Of a DNA stretch of 64,000 nt, positions 28,165-38,178 are shown piece by piece. This stretch comes from Acinetobacter sp. MB5 (GTDB lineage Bacteria > Pseudomonadota > Gammaproteobacteria > Pseudomonadales > Moraxellaceae). Under the pieces are notes generated by a model that saw nothing but the letters and a program-made list of their open reading frames with translations, had not been told where the DNA came from and searched no databases. The stretch covers positions 310,001-374,000 of the forward strand of contig NZ_POVU01000001.1 of assembly GCF_003261585.1 (NCBI RefSeq), read 5' to 3'. How positions within the stretch are numbered: position 1 is the stretch's first letter; each line of letters starts with the position of its first letter. Both the position numbers and the translations under genes were made by a program.

Positions 28165-28770
28165 TTAAATTTTATTCAGAATATTAACCGCTTGTTCAAA
28201 AACACCATCTGCTGCTTGTGTTGCGTCTAAACGAAAAACTCGCTGTGGCTCTTTTTCATGTAGAACTTGATAGCCCTGACGAACACGATTGAAAAACTCT
28301 AATTTCTCTTGCTCAAAACGGTCTAACTCACCTCTTGCTCGAGCACGGGACATACCTAATTCAATTGGTGCATCTAACCAAAATGTGACATTTGGCATGC
28401 AGCTTACAAAGTTTTGATTTAAAAGCGCCAATTTGTCACCATCCAGACCACGCCCCATGACCTGATAGGCAAAACTCGCATCGCAAAAGCGATCACTCAG
28501 CACAATTTTACCCTGTGCCAAAGCAGGTAAAATCACCTGATTCAAGTGCTGGCTACGAGCTGCATACATCAGTAAGAGTTCAGTATCTGCACACATACGT
28601 TCATCATGGTTAACGGCAAGCAACAGGTCTCGAATTCTTTCAGCGAGTGGAGTTCCTCCTGGTTCACGCGTTAACACAACCTCGCGCCCCAACTGTTCAA
28701 AATACGCATGGATTCTTTGAATCAGCGTACTTTTACCAACGCCTTCAGTACCTTCAAAACTAATAAACAT
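28165..28770 (-). CDS. tmk: Thymidylate kinase
   Basis: The 201-residue dTMP kinase has the P-loop EGTEGVGKST, the DR(Y/F)-type motif LSDRFCDASFAYQ and a LID region RARARGELDRFEQE. It makes dTDP for DNA synthesis. The initiating ATG overlaps the mltG stop by one base; the order pabC-mltG-tmk is conserved in gammaproteobacteria. Confidence 0.96.
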   Translation of the reverse strand: MFISFEGTEGVGKSTLIQRIHAYFEQLGREVVLTREPGGTPLAERIRDLLLAVNHDERMCADTELLLMYAARSQHLNQVILPALAQGKIVLSDRFCDASFAYQVMGRGLDGDKLALLNQNFVSCMPNVTFWLDAPIELGMSRARARGELDRFEQEKLEFFNRVRQGYQVLHEKEPQRVFRLDATQAADGVFEQAVNILNKI

Positions 28771-29837
28771 TATGGCGTTGCTCCACTTTTCTTCTCTCGT
28801 AATACTGCTAAATACGCTTGAACCGCCTGATTATGCTCGGTCAGGTTTGCACTAAATTTATGCCCACCATTGCCTGTTGCGACAAAATAGACATTGTCTG
28901 AATGATCTGGGTGCAGAGCCGCAATAATTGCTTTTTTACCAGGTAGTGCAATTGGGCTTGGTGGCAGACCTGCCATGGTATAAGTGTTATATGCGGTTGG
29001 CGTATGCAAATCTTCTTTGGTTAGTTTACCCGTGTATTTATTACCCATGCCATAAATCACGGTCGGATCGGTTTGCAGTCGCATGCCTTGCTGTAAACGA
29101 CGAATAAATACGCCAGCAACCTGATTCAACTCACTATCCAGACTGGTTTCTTTTTCAATAATTGAAGCCATCGTGAGCGCTTCATATTTATTTTTATACG
29201 GTAAATTTGGATCTCGCTTTGCCCATGCTGCATCGAGGTTTTCCATTTGGTGCTGATACAAATCCAGCAAAATCTTTTTATCCGTTTCACCTTTATTATA
29301 AAAATAAGTATTTGGTGCAAATAATCCTTCAAGATTCGAATAAGGTATACCAAGTGCCTGAATCATTTGATCATGTGGTAGATTCACCACAGTTTTTTCA
29401 ATCAGTGGATCTTTACGCAACTTGTCGACTAACTGTTGGAAAGTTGTGCCTTCAATGACCAAAATACGACTCATCTGAGCATTGTCTGAATTTGACATCA
29501 TGCTTAAAACTTGACGCACACTCATGCCACGTTTGATTTCATACACCCCTGCTTTCAAGGTGTCATGAATCATGAGCTTTTGATAAATCTTAAGCACCCA
29601 AGCAAAATGAACTTTGTTTTGCTTACTCAATCGATCAATCAAACGCGAATAGTTATCGCCAGGGTTGATTGAGACAAACTGCTTTTCCCCTTGGATGGGA
29701 TAATCACGCCACAAACTTGACGAGAGTACCAACAGCATGATGGCAAATACTGCCACCATACACGCCACAATGAATTTTCTTGTTTTGAAAAAGGGGGTTG
29801 GCTTTTTCCGAGATTTTTTCGAATTTAGGTTTGCCAT
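28770..29837 (-). CDS. mltG: Endolytic murein transglycosylase MltG
   Basis: The 355-residue YceG/MltG protein has one N-terminal membrane helix (FIVACMVAVFAIMLLVLSSSLW) after a basic tail and the catalytic glutamate in MASIIEKETSLDSE. It also has the conserved LQTDPTVIYGMG and YNTYTMAGLPPSPIALPGKKAI stretches. It cleaves nascent peptidoglycan and limits glycan length. It sits between pabC and tmk with minimal gaps. Confidence 0.95.
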   Translation of the reverse strand: MANLNSKKSRKKPTPFFKTRKFIVACMVAVFAIMLLVLSSSLWRDYPIQGEKQFVSINPGDNYSRLIDRLSKQNKVHFAWVLKIYQKLMIHDTLKAGVYEIKRGMSVRQVLSMMSNSDNAQMSRILVIEGTTFQQLVDKLRKDPLIEKTVVNLPHDQMIQALGIPYSNLEGLFAPNTYFYNKGETDKKILLDLYQHQMENLDAAWAKRDPNLPYKNKYEALTMASIIEKETSLDSELNQVAGVFIRRLQQGMRLQTDPTVIYGMGNKYTGKLTKEDLHTPTAYNTYTMAGLPPSPIALPGKKAIIAALHPDHSDNVYFVATGNGGHKFSANLTEHNQAVQAYLAVLREKKSGATP

Positions 29838-29840
29838 AGC

Positions 29841-30656
29841 TCATTGGATCTGATCAAGTTGAAGGGCTTTAAACAACTGAATTGCAGGCGTCAGACTGAG
29901 TTCGACATGATTTAAATGTTGTGCAATCTGCATCGGATGCAGCGCATTACAAAAAAATAAGGCTTGTATCTGGTCAATATCCGATTGAAGTAACTCAATT
30001 TCGGAACATTCAATTCCTGCATGCTGCATGCGCTGCAAGATTTCTGCACGCATAACACCACGCACGCCATTATACTCAAGATTTGGCGTGACCCACTGAT
30101 TATTCATCAGAATAAAACAATTGCTGCTGATTCCTTCAACAATCCGCCCTCGAATATCTAAAACCAGTGCTTCATCCAGTTGTTTTTCGACCGCTTCCTT
30201 CTTTAAAAGCACTTGTTCCAAGCGATTTAACGTCTTTAATCCACATAGCGTTGGCATGGTTAAGCCAATCCGCTGCTCCAGAACAGCAACTTGATCAAGA
30301 TAACTCAATTCATTTTTCACGGTTTGGTTTTGCGGATAATAAAATACATACACATCGGCAGCATGATCAGGCAGTGCATAACCACGCTGTCCCTCTCCAC
30401 GACTGATGATAATTTTCAGCGTGCCATTCAGCTCGGCTTGTGAACTTAATTTCTGCAAAGTTTGCTCAATCAAGGTCAAATCAACATCCAGTGCCATGCG
30501 CTGCATGCAGTCATTTAACCGTTGTAAATGTCTGTTCCACAATTGAATTTTATTTTTAACAATTTGGGCTGTGGTAAAGCAACCATCCCCATAATGAAGT
30601 GCGCGATCTAGCAAAGAAATTTGTGGTTGAGCTTGTGCATTTTTAAAGCATTGCAT
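29841..30656 (-). CDS. pabC: Aminodeoxychorismate lyase
   Basis: The 271-residue fold-IV PLP enzyme begins with DRALHYGDGCFTTAQI, has the PLP lysine in LCGLKTLNRLEQVL and carries EGISSNCFILMN and NGVRGVMRAEILQ. It converts 4-amino-4-deoxychorismate to p-aminobenzoate for folate. A folate link to the tetrahydrofolate-using demethylases is only thematic. It is first in pabC-mltG-tmk. Confidence 0.93.
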   Translation of the reverse strand: MQCFKNAQAQPQISLLDRALHYGDGCFTTAQIVKNKIQLWNRHLQRLNDCMQRMALDVDLTLIEQTLQKLSSQAELNGTLKIIISRGEGQRGYALPDHAADVYVFYYPQNQTVKNELSYLDQVAVLEQRIGLTMPTLCGLKTLNRLEQVLLKKEAVEKQLDEALVLDIRGRIVEGISSNCFILMNNQWVTPNLEYNGVRGVMRAEILQRMQHAGIECSEIELLQSDIDQIQALFFCNALHPMQIAQHLNHVELSLTPAIQLFKALQLDQIQ

Positions 30657-30824
30657 GAAATGAGTCTGCTAGATAATTGATTTTGTGGCTTAGTTTAAGA
30701 ACGAATATCCAAATTCTAATTCTTTTTTATTCATATCAAATTCTGTTTTTATTATTTTTTTAGATTTTAGACTCAGCGTATTCTTTTTTGCATGAAAGAT
30801 GCACCGAATATGAAGGAAAAGAAA

Positions 30825-31838
30825 ATGCAACGAAATCAATTAAAACTGGGGTTATTAGCAGCACTCCTCTCGTTTTCATCAGTCAGCTTTGCCGCAAAAG
30901 ATTTCTTAAATGTATCGTATGACCCAACACGCGAATTGTACGTCGATATCAACAAACAATTTGGCGCGTACTGGAAAAAACGTACAGGTGAAGATATTAA
31001 TTTCCGTCAATCTCATGGTGGTTCAGGTAAACAGGCTCGATCGGTGATTGATGGTTTGGATGCAGATGTAGTGACTTTGGCGCTGGCTGCGGATATTGAC
31101 GTGATTGCTAATAAAGCCAAACTTTTACCACCAGACTGGCAAAAGAAACTACCACAAAACTCAACGCCTTATACCTCAACAATTGTATTTTTAGTACGTA
31201 AAGGCAACCCGAAACACATCAAAGACTGGAATGACTTAGTGAAACCAGATGTCGATATCATTACCCCGAACCCGAAAACTTCAGGTGGCGCACGTTGGAA
31301 CTATCTTGCGGCTTGGGCATGGGCAAAACATCAACCCAATGGCAATGACAAAACAGCACGTGATTTTGTTGCCAAGATTTATCAGCACACCAAAGTCCTC
31401 GATTCAGGTGCGCGAGGTGCAACCACAACGTTTGCTGAACGTGGCATTGGCGATGTATTGCTGGCTTGGGAAAATGAAGCCTACCTCGCTGTGCGTGAAC
31501 AACCGGGGAAATTTGAGATTATCACACCATCTCTATCAATCTTGACTGAACCGCCTGTTGCGATTGTTGAGAAAAATGTTCAGAAAGATGGCAATTATTA
31601 TGTCGCAAAAGGCTACCTGAACTTTTTATATTCACCTGTAGGACAAAACATTATTGCACGTCATTTCTATCGTCCACGTAGCCCTGAAGTATTGAAAAAA
31701 TACAGCAATGTGTTTAAGCCACTGAAACTGGTAACCATTGATCAGGAATTTGGCGGCTGGAAAAAGGTTCAAAAAGAACACTTTGAAAATAGTGGTGTAT
31801 TCGACCAAATCGTTCAAAGCAATAACGCGAAGAAATAA
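30825..31838 (+). CDS. sbp: Sulfate-binding periplasmic protein
   Basis: The 337-residue protein has a signal peptide ending VSFAAKDF, followed by [19 protein letters not shown] and [27 protein letters not shown], the oxyanion-binding core of Sbp/CysP. It delivers sulfate or thiosulfate to CysTWA. AAGGA upstream supports the start at 30825 over one eleven codons earlier. A hydrolase gene separates it from cysT. Confidence 0.94.
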   Translation: MQRNQLKLGLLAALLSFSSVSFAAKDFLNVSYDPTRELYVDINKQFGAYWKKRTGEDINFRQSHGGSGKQARSVIDGLDADVVTLALAADIDVIANKAKLLPPDWQKKLPQNSTPYTSTIVFLVRKGNPKHIKDWNDLVKPDVDIITPNPKTSGGARWNYLAAWAWAKHQPNGNDKTARDFVAKIYQHTKVLDSGARGATTTFAERGIGDVLLAWENEAYLAVREQPGKFEIITPSLSILTEPPVAIVEKNVQKDGNYYVAKGYLNFLYSPVGQNIIARHFYRPRSPEVLKKYSNVFKPLKLVTIDQEFGGWKKVQKEHFENSGVFDQIVQSNNAKK

Positions 31839-31865
31839 TCGGTACAGCTACACGGGAGTAAGCAC

Positions 31866-32459
31866 ATGATTCATCATTTAATCGTACCGGGTGTCGGTGG
31901 AAGTGACGAACAACATTGGCAATCTTGGCTGCAACGCCAGTTACCCAACAGCTCTCGTGTAGAACAAGATTGGCAGCAACCGATTTTGCAAGAATGGATT
32001 GAACAATGGGTCGCTCACGTCGAGCAAATTCAGGAACCGATTCAGGTGATTGCGCATAGTTTTGGTTGCCTGACCAGTTTAGCTGCATTGGTGCAATATC
32101 CTGCATTGCAAGAAAAAATCAATAATCTGATTTTGGTTGCACCTGCCAATCCAGCACGTTTTAGCTCAACAGGCTTTGCTCAGGCAGAGCAAGCTTCATA
32201 TTTGCAATACTTTGAACAGCTTCGACTCGAATTGTCTAGCCTGATGTTGATTAGTGAAAATGACCCTTGGTTGGCATTGGATGATGCACTGCATTTGGCA
32301 GAACTCTGGAAATTTCCTTATCTCAATATGGGTCAGGTTGGACATATCAATGTCGCTTCTGGTTTTGGGGCTTTCCCACAAATTTTACCTTTTATTGAAC
32401 AGCCTTATTTCAGTCCTTGTACGCGAATGCGTTGCTCAACTCAGGCTTTGTCACATTAA
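31866..32459 (+). CDS. RBBP9/YdeN-type serine hydrolase
   Basis: The 197-residue alpha/beta hydrolase shows IVPGVGGSDEQHWQSWLQ at the N-terminus, the nucleophile serine in VIAHSFGCL, an aspartate in ISENDPWLALDDA and a histidine in GQVGHINVASGFG. Substrate is unknown. It lies 27 bp after sbp and 65 bp before cysT, so it is probably part of the sulfate operon; its role there is unclear. Confidence 0.85.
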   Translation: MIHHLIVPGVGGSDEQHWQSWLQRQLPNSSRVEQDWQQPILQEWIEQWVAHVEQIQEPIQVIAHSFGCLTSLAALVQYPALQEKINNLILVAPANPARFSSTGFAQAEQASYLQYFEQLRLELSSLMLISENDPWLALDDALHLAELWKFPYLNMGQVGHINVASGFGAFPQILPFIEQPYFSPCTRMRCSTQALSH

Positions 32460-32523
32460 TTCTGCACTTTATATCTGATCTGATTTTTTTTGTGATGATG
32501 ATTCATCATCATTGAGGTATTCC

Positions 32524-33357
32524 ATGTCACACGGTAAACGGGTATTGCCCGGCTTTGGACTTTCTTTGGGGTTTACCCTGCTGTATCTATCCATCATTGT
32601 GCTTGTGCCATTATCGGCAGTGTTTATTAAATCTATGGGCATTGACTGGAGCGGTCTTTGGGACATCCTCAGTTCAGCACGAATCTTGAAAGCCTTACAA
32701 CTGAGCTTTACCACTGCACTGGTTGCTGCGCTCATCAATGTCTTTCTGGGCTTACTGTTGGCATGGTGTCTGGTGCGTTATCAGTTTTTTGGTAAGCGTG
32801 TGGTCGATGCCTTGATTGATTTACCCTTTGCCTTACCGACAGCAGTGGCAGGGATTGCACTGACTTCGCTGTATGCCTCAACAGGTTGGCTGGGTCAATA
32901 TTTAGAATCCTTGGGAATTAAGGTTGCCTACACCCCACTTGGGATTACGCTTGCCCTGATTTTTATTGGTCTACCTTTTGTGGTACGTACCGTACAACCT
33001 GTACTTAGCGACTTGGAAACCGAACTCGAAGAAGTGGCTTCAGCACTCGGTGCAAACCGTTGGCAAACCATTCGGCATGTGATTTTCCCGATTGTTCTCC
33101 CTGCGATCTTTACAGGTTTTGCTTTAGCCTTTGCGCGTGGTGTGGGTGAATATGGTTCAGTGATTTTTATTGCAGGAAATCAACCTTTTAAAACCGAAAT
33201 TGCACCACTGATGATCATTTCCCGTTTGGAAGAATATGATTATGCTGCTGCAACCACCATTGCCGTGATTATGCTGTTGATCTCCTTTGCCATCTTATTT
33301 TTGATTAACATTTTACAAGCGTGGGCAACACGTCGCACAGGGAGAGTGGCATCATGA
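32524..33357 (+). CDS. cysT: Sulfate ABC permease CysT
   Basis: The 277-residue permease has six predicted helices and the EAA loop [25 protein letters not shown]. It forms the sulfate/thiosulfate channel with CysW. The ATG at 32524 begins [12 protein letters not shown] and is preceded by GAGGT. Its end overlaps cysW by four bases. Confidence 0.94.
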   Translation: MSHGKRVLPGFGLSLGFTLLYLSIIVLVPLSAVFIKSMGIDWSGLWDILSSARILKALQLSFTTALVAALINVFLGLLLAWCLVRYQFFGKRVVDALIDLPFALPTAVAGIALTSLYASTGWLGQYLESLGIKVAYTPLGITLALIFIGLPFVVRTVQPVLSDLETELEEVASALGANRWQTIRHVIFPIVLPAIFTGFALAFARGVGEYGSVIFIAGNQPFKTEIAPLMIISRLEEYDYAAATTIAVIMLLISFAILFLINILQAWATRRTGRVAS

Positions 33358-34241
33358 GTAGTTTAGCCAATAGTCAAGATTATGCTGCACAACTGCAAAA
33401 ACGCGATGCAACACGTGAACCGACTTGGGTACGTTACCTGTTATTGAGTATTGCCCTGATCAGCTTTTTAGGTTTACTGATTTTACCGCTGATTTTGGTG
33501 TTTGTTGAGGCATTCCACCAAGGGGTTCAGGTTTATCTACAAGCCTTGGTCGATCCAGATACATTGTCAGCAGCCAAACTGACCTTACTGACCGCGGCAA
33601 TTGCCGTCCCACTCAATGTCGTGTTCGGAGTAGCAGCAGCGTGGACGGTGGCGAAGTTCCAGTTTAAAGGCAAAACCATTTTAACCACTATTATTGATAT
33701 GCCATTTTCGGTATCGCCTGTGATTGCGGGTTTAATGCTGGTGCTGATTTTTGGGACACAAGGTTGGGCAGGTGAATGGTTACTCGACCATGATATTAAA
33801 ATTTTATATGCCGTTCCTGCAATCGTGTTAGCCACTGTATTTATTACTGTGCCATTTGTTGCCCGTGAACTGATTCCATTAATGCAAGCTCAAGGCACTG
33901 AAGAGGAAGAAGCCGCCATTTTACTTGGTGCATCAGGTTGGCAAACCTTTTGGAAAATCACCCTGCCAAATATTAAATGGGGTCTGCTCTACGGTGTGAT
34001 TTTGTGTAATGCCCGTGCAATGGGCGAGTTTGGTGCGGTGTCGGTGGTGTCTGGGCATATCCGTGGTGAGACCAATACCCTGCCGTTACATGTTGAAATT
34101 CTCTACAACGAATACAGTTATAGTGCAGCCTTTGCCGTGGCATCGTTACTGGCATTTCTGGCGATTATCACCCTGATCATTAAAACATGGGTCGAATTAC
34201 GCCAAGAAAAACAAAACGCTGAGCTCAACAAATCGAACTAA
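33354..34241 (+). CDS. cysW: Sulfate ABC permease CysW
   Basis: The 295-residue permease has six helices and the EAA loop [32 protein letters not shown] polar N-terminus of about 35 residues precedes the first helix. ATGA overlap with cysT indicates coupled translation; cysA starts 15 bp downstream. Confidence 0.94.
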   Translation: MSSLANSQDYAAQLQKRDATREPTWVRYLLLSIALISFLGLLILPLILVFVEAFHQGVQVYLQALVDPDTLSAAKLTLLTAAIAVPLNVVFGVAAAWTVAKFQFKGKTILTTIIDMPFSVSPVIAGLMLVLIFGTQGWAGEWLLDHDIKILYAVPAIVLATVFITVPFVARELIPLMQAQGTEEEEAAILLGASGWQTFWKITLPNIKWGLLYGVILCNARAMGEFGAVSVVSGHIRGETNTLPLHVEILYNEYSYSAAFAVASLLAFLAIITLIIKTWVELRQEKQNAELNKSN

Positions 34242-34256
34242 TTTTGGAGTGCCCTC

Positions 34257-35312
34257 ATGAGTATTCAAGTTAAAAATATTGAAAAAAACTTTGGTGCATT
34301 TCATGCACTCAACAATATCAGCCTCGACTTCCCCGAAGGTCAACTGGTGGCCTTACTCGGCCCATCGGGCTGCGGTAAAACCACCTTGCTACGCATTATT
34401 GCTGGACTGGAAAGTGCTGACTCAGGTCAGGTGATTTTAGAAGGCGAAGATGCCACCAACACCCATGTGCGCGAACGCCAAGTTGGTTTCGTATTTCAAC
34501 ATTACGCACTGTTTCGTCACATGAGTGTGTTTGACAATGTTGCCTTTGGTCTGCATGTCCGCCCACGTGCAACACGTCCATCGGAAAGTGAAATTAAAAA
34601 ACGGGTCGATGCCCTGCTCGACTTGGTACAACTTGGCTTCTTGGCAGACCGCTATCCTGCGCAGCTTTCAGGGGGGCAGCGTCAGCGTATTGCTCTTGCC
34701 CGCGCACTGGCAGTTGAACCCCGCGTATTACTGCTCGATGAACCTTTTGGCGCACTCGATGCTAAAGTACGTAAAGAGTTACGTCGCTGGTTACGTCATT
34801 TACATGATGAACTGCATATCACCTCGATTTTTGTGACCCATGACCAAGAAGAAGCTTTAGAAGTTGCCGATCAAATCGTGGTAATGAATAAGGGCAATAT
34901 CGAGCAGATTGGTTCACCACGCGAAGTGTATGAAAAACCCGCAACGCCTTTTGTGTTTGATTTCTTGGGACATGCCAACCGCTTTGAAGGTGAGCATCAA
35001 CAAGGCAAACTGATCTTGGGTGAAGATCATTTGGATTTAGCAGCGCATCATCCACAAGGTTCATTGATTGCTTTTGCTCGCCCCCATGAATTGAGTGTCT
35101 ATCAACATCCTGTCGATAATGCTATTCAGGCAACATTTGTCCGTGAAGTTTGGGTTGCAGGTAAAGTTTTTCTTGAACTACAGGATCGACAAGGCAAGAT
35201 TATTGAAGCAGTATTAACAGCCGAACAAGCCAAGCTTCAGAATTTCCAAGCCAATCAAACTGTTTGGGTGAAAGCCCACCATTTACATTTATTTGAGCAT
35301 CATGCGGCATAA
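34257..35312 (+). CDS. cysA: Sulfate ABC transporter ATPase CysA
   Basis: The 351-residue ATPase has Walker [10 protein letters not shown], signature [15 protein letters not shown], Walker [13 protein letters not shown] and the H-loop [12 protein letters not shown]-terminal TOBE-like regulatory part follows. It couples ATP hydrolysis to sulfate import through CysTW. GGAG lies upstream of the ATG. Confidence 0.96.
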   Translation: MSIQVKNIEKNFGAFHALNNISLDFPEGQLVALLGPSGCGKTTLLRIIAGLESADSGQVILEGEDATNTHVRERQVGFVFQHYALFRHMSVFDNVAFGLHVRPRATRPSESEIKKRVDALLDLVQLGFLADRYPAQLSGGQRQRIALARALAVEPRVLLLDEPFGALDAKVRKELRRWLRHLHDELHITSIFVTHDQEEALEVADQIVVMNKGNIEQIGSPREVYEKPATPFVFDFLGHANRFEGEHQQGKLILGEDHLDLAAHHPQGSLIAFARPHELSVYQHPVDNAIQATFVREVWVAGKVFLELQDRQGKIIEAVLTAEQAKLQNFQANQTVWVKAHHLHLFEHHAA

Positions 35313-35351
35313 CAATTTGCCCAATTTAAGATTTTTTAGTGGTTAGCAATT

Positions 35352-36275
35352 ATGAATTTTCAACAATTACGCATTATTCGTGAAACAGTCCGTCAAGACT
35401 TTAACCTGACGGAAGCTTCCGCAGCACTGTACACCTCCCAGTCAGGTGTCAGTAAACATATTAAAGATTTGGAAGATGAGCTTGGCGTTCAACTTTTTAT
35501 TCGTAAAGGCAAACGCTTGCTTGGCCTCACTGAACCAGGTCAGGCGTTACTTGGCATTGTCGAACGCATGTTGATTGACGCTGAAAATATCAAACGCCTT
35601 GCTGACGACTTCAACAAAGTCGATGAAGGTACACTCACCATTGCAACAACCCATACACAAGCGCGTTATGTATTACCACCGATTGTGAACCTATTTAAGC
35701 AGGAATTTCCCAAGGTTCACTTGGTTCTGCAACAGGCCAGCCCTGCGGAAATTGCCGACATGCTGCTACAGGGTGAAGCAGATATCGGGATTGCAACCGA
35801 ATCCCTGACTGCCGAAGATAATTTGTCCAGCGTGCCTTACTATAACTGGCAACACAGTCTGATTACGCCCTTTGACCATCCTTTGACTCAACTCAAAGAA
35901 GTCACGCTGCAAGATGTAGCACAATACCCTGTGATTACCTATCATGGCGGTTTTACAGGTCGTTCCAAAATTGACCAAGCTTTCGAGGCTGCTCAAGTTG
36001 ATGTGGATATTGTGATGTCTGCTCTCGATGCTGACGTCATTAAAACCTATGTTGAACTAGGGATGGGCGTTGGGATTATTAACGATGTCGCTTATGACCG
36101 TGAGCGCGATTACCGCTTAAAACAAATTAAGACCGATGTGTTTGGTTTAAATACCACATGGATTGCGGTACGCAAAGGACACTTACTCCGCGGTTACGGC
36201 TATGAGTTTATTTCTTTATGCTCACCCGATGCTGACATTCAAGCACTGAAAAAAGTTGCCTACCCAGACTATTAA
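35352..36275 (+). CDS. cysB: CysB/Cbl-type LysR regulator
   Basis: The 307-residue regulator starts MNFQQLRIIRETVRQDFNLTEASAALYTSQSGVSKHIKDLEDELGVQLFIRKGKR, the CysB-type winged HTH. Effector-domain segments IATTHTQARYVLP and VITYHGGFTGRS match the inducer-binding pocket for N-acetylserine. It activates sulfur-assimilation genes. It lies 39 bp after cysA and may be co-transcribed with the transporter it controls. CysB versus its paralogue Cbl cannot be settled. Confidence 0.88.
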   Translation: MNFQQLRIIRETVRQDFNLTEASAALYTSQSGVSKHIKDLEDELGVQLFIRKGKRLLGLTEPGQALLGIVERMLIDAENIKRLADDFNKVDEGTLTIATTHTQARYVLPPIVNLFKQEFPKVHLVLQQASPAEIADMLLQGEADIGIATESLTAEDNLSSVPYYNWQHSLITPFDHPLTQLKEVTLQDVAQYPVITYHGGFTGRSKIDQAFEAAQVDVDIVMSALDADVIKTYVELGMGVGIINDVAYDRERDYRLKQIKTDVFGLNTTWIAVRKGHLLRGYGYEFISLCSPDADIQALKKVAYPDY

Positions 36276-36383
36276 TTCATTCCATTTCGTACATGCCGAA
36301 TCTCCATCTATTTTGGAGTTCGGCTTGCATCCCAACTTCACGTATAATAAAAACAAGATACGATAAAAATGGATGCCACAAAA

Positions 36384-37118
36384 ATGACAGCCTACAAAAT
36401 TCACGTCATTGATGTTAAAAATGATTTAAAAAATTATATCTGGCTGATCGAACATACCGCTTCACATGAAGTCGTCATTATTGATCCTACAGAAGCTCAG
36501 CTCGTACTCGATTATTGTGCAGCACATCAACTTATCCCAAGCCAGATTTGGCTGACCCACTGGCATAAAGACCATATTGGTGGTGTTCCCGCCCTGCTCG
36601 CAGCAAAACAAATGCCTGTTTATGGGCCACGTGCAGAACTCAGTAAAATTCCGATGATCAATCTTCCACTCGATCAGCACAGCGAAGTCCATTTTCACGA
36701 TCTTGACATCGAAATTATTGAAGTACCAGGGCATACGCTGGGTCACATTGTCTATTACATTGAAGATTTAGATGCCGCATTTGTCGGTGACACCTTATTT
36801 GCAATGGGCTGTGGTCGTGTCTTTGAAGGCAGTTATGAACAGATGTTCCACTCTTTACAACGACTAGCTGCCCTGCCAATCCAAACCAAAGTCTATTGCA
36901 CGCATGAATACACCCTTGCCAATGCCAAATTCGCCTTAAGTGTTGAACCCGAAAATGTCGCCTTACAACAACGCGCCGATCATGTTGAACATTTACGTTA
37001 TCTAGATCAAATCACGTTGCCAAGTAGTATTGAACTTGAACTCGCGACAAATCCATTTTTACGTGCCGAGTCCGTTGATGCATTTCGCCATTTACGCGAG
37101 TTAAAAGATCAGTTTTAA
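36384..37118 (+). CDS. gloB: Glyoxalase II-like metallo-beta-lactamase-fold hydrolase
   Basis: The 244-residue protein has the metal-binding THWHKDHIGG motif, a further histidine in EVPGHTLGHIVYY, the bridging aspartate in AAFVGDTLFAMGCGRVFEG and CTHEYTLANAKFA. These match hydroxyacylglutathione hydrolase, which converts S-lactoylglutathione to lactate and glutathione. Two in-frame ATGs (36369 and 36384) are possible and neither has a strong ribosome site. Confidence 0.88.
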   Translation: MTAYKIHVIDVKNDLKNYIWLIEHTASHEVVIIDPTEAQLVLDYCAAHQLIPSQIWLTHWHKDHIGGVPALLAAKQMPVYGPRAELSKIPMINLPLDQHSEVHFHDLDIEIIEVPGHTLGHIVYYIEDLDAAFVGDTLFAMGCGRVFEGSYEQMFHSLQRLAALPIQTKVYCTHEYTLANAKFALSVEPENVALQQRADHVEHLRYLDQITLPSSIELELATNPFLRAESVDAFRHLRELKDQF

Positions 37119-37150
37119 ATGGTAAATGAAATATTTTTTTACACAGTCAA

Positions 37151-37170
37151 TGTGCTGATTCGTCAGCACA
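37151..37170 (+). terminator. Hairpin with TTCG loop after gloB
   Basis: TGTGCTGA and TCAGCACA enclose a TTCG tetraloop 32 bp after the gloB stop. The following T-run is short, so termination may be weak. The next 240 bp up to 37412 are AT-rich with no visible gene. Confidence 0.5.
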
Positions 37171-37412
37171 CACTTTAAAATATAAAAATGCCTAAAACAG
37201 CATAAGAAACTGATAATTAATGTTTTTAATAAAAACATTAATTACAAAACTATTTAAAATATTTATATAATAATCAACAAATCGTGCGTTATTTTACCAA
37301 CTCAAATATTTTTTTGCAGATTGATAAAATAATTTATAAATTCCCCCTTTAAAAAAGATGAATACAGCCTTATAAATAATTTAAATTGATTGTTGTTTTT
37401 GAGGATTTAGCC

Positions 37413-37616
37413 ATGAAAAAAGTTGTTAAAGCAAAAAATTTGATTGCGTTTCGTATTTGGTTAGAAAAATTGGGGTACTCAGTTAAAAATTTGGCAGATG
37501 GTAAAGGGTTCACGTTTAGTTTCAAAAAAGAATATGGCTTAGTGACTTGTGATTTAGCAGGTAATTCTTTAGCAATGCAACTTGGTGAGGAATTTGAAGA
37601 TCACCTTAAAGCGTAA
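37413..37616 (+). CDS. Small protein of unknown function
   Basis: The 67-residue soluble, lysine-rich product begins MKKVVKAKNLIAFRIWLEKLGYSVKNL. GAGG lies upstream at normal spacing, and a good terminator follows. This translation context supports a real gene, but no family is recognised. Confidence 0.6.
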   Translation: MKKVVKAKNLIAFRIWLEKLGYSVKNLADGKGFTFSFKKEYGLVTCDLAGNSLAMQLGEEFEDHLKA

Positions 37617-37672
37617 CATTCTCTGTTACATCATGATTGGCTAAAAAATATAAATGAAGAGAAGGATTTCTC

Positions 37673-37703
37673 AAAAAAGAACCCAAGTACGGGTTCTTTT
37701 TTT
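37673..37703 (+). terminator. Terminator of the 67-residue protein gene
   Basis: AGAACCC (37678-37684) pairs with GGGTTCT (37691-37697) and is flanked by six A and six or more T residues. The loop is six bases. Confidence 0.88.
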
Positions 37704-37757
37704 ATGACTAAAAAACAGGCATAAAAAAAGCAAGATCATCTATCTTGCTTTTTTAAA

Positions 37758-37842
37758 TGGTGGGGGCGAAGAGACTCGAACTCTTACACCTCGCGGCGCT
37801 GGAACCTAAATCCAGTGCGTCTACCAATTTCGCCACGCCCCC
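37758..37842 (-). tRNA. tRNA-Leu (anticodon UAG)
   Basis: The 85-nt gene includes an encoded CCA. The acceptor GGGGGCG pairs with CGCCCCC; the anticodon loop TTTAGGT gives UAG. The long variable arm is typical of leucine tRNA. It differs from the copy at 37988 at one visible base, in the variable arm. Confidence 0.95.
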
Positions 37843-37863
37843 ATCTGGGTACATCAAGTTTTT

Positions 37864-37937
37864 TGGCAGAGGATCAAGGACTCGAACCTTGACGAACGGT
37901 TTTGGAGACCGTCATGCTACCATTACACCAATCCTCT
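37864..37937 (-). tRNA. tRNA-Trp (anticodon CCA), divergent body
   Basis: The 74-nt gene with encoded CCA has acceptor AGAGGAT/ATCCTCT, anticodon stem ACGGT/ACCGT with loop CTCCAAA, and T arm CAAGG-TTCGAGT-CCTTG. Anticodon CCA and discriminator G73 with A1-U72 and G2-C71 fit tryptophan. The D arm (GTGTAATGGTAGCAT) resembles glycine or glutamine tRNAs rather than the usual tRNA-Trp. Confidence 0.85.
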
Positions 37938-37987
37938 ATGACTTTTCTTTCGAATTGTCGATCTAAAATTTAAGACTAAATTTTAGA

Positions 37988-38072
37988 TGGTGGGGGCGAA
38001 GAGACTCGAACTCTTACACCTTGCGGCGCTGGAACCTAAATCCAGTGCGTCTACCAATTTCGCCACGCCCCC
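37988..38072 (-). tRNA. tRNA-Leu (anticodon UAG), second copy
   Basis: The gene has the same length, acceptor stem and anticodon loop as the copy at 37758, with one visible base change. With the tRNA-Trp gene between them, the three probably form one leftward transcript. Confidence 0.95.
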
Positions 38073-38178
38073 GATGGATGTGTATATTATAGATGAGGAT
38101 TGTAGATGACAAGCCTTTTTTCCCAAAAAACAGCCCAAATGCTTAAATATCAAACAAATTTTCATTTTATGGTTATTT

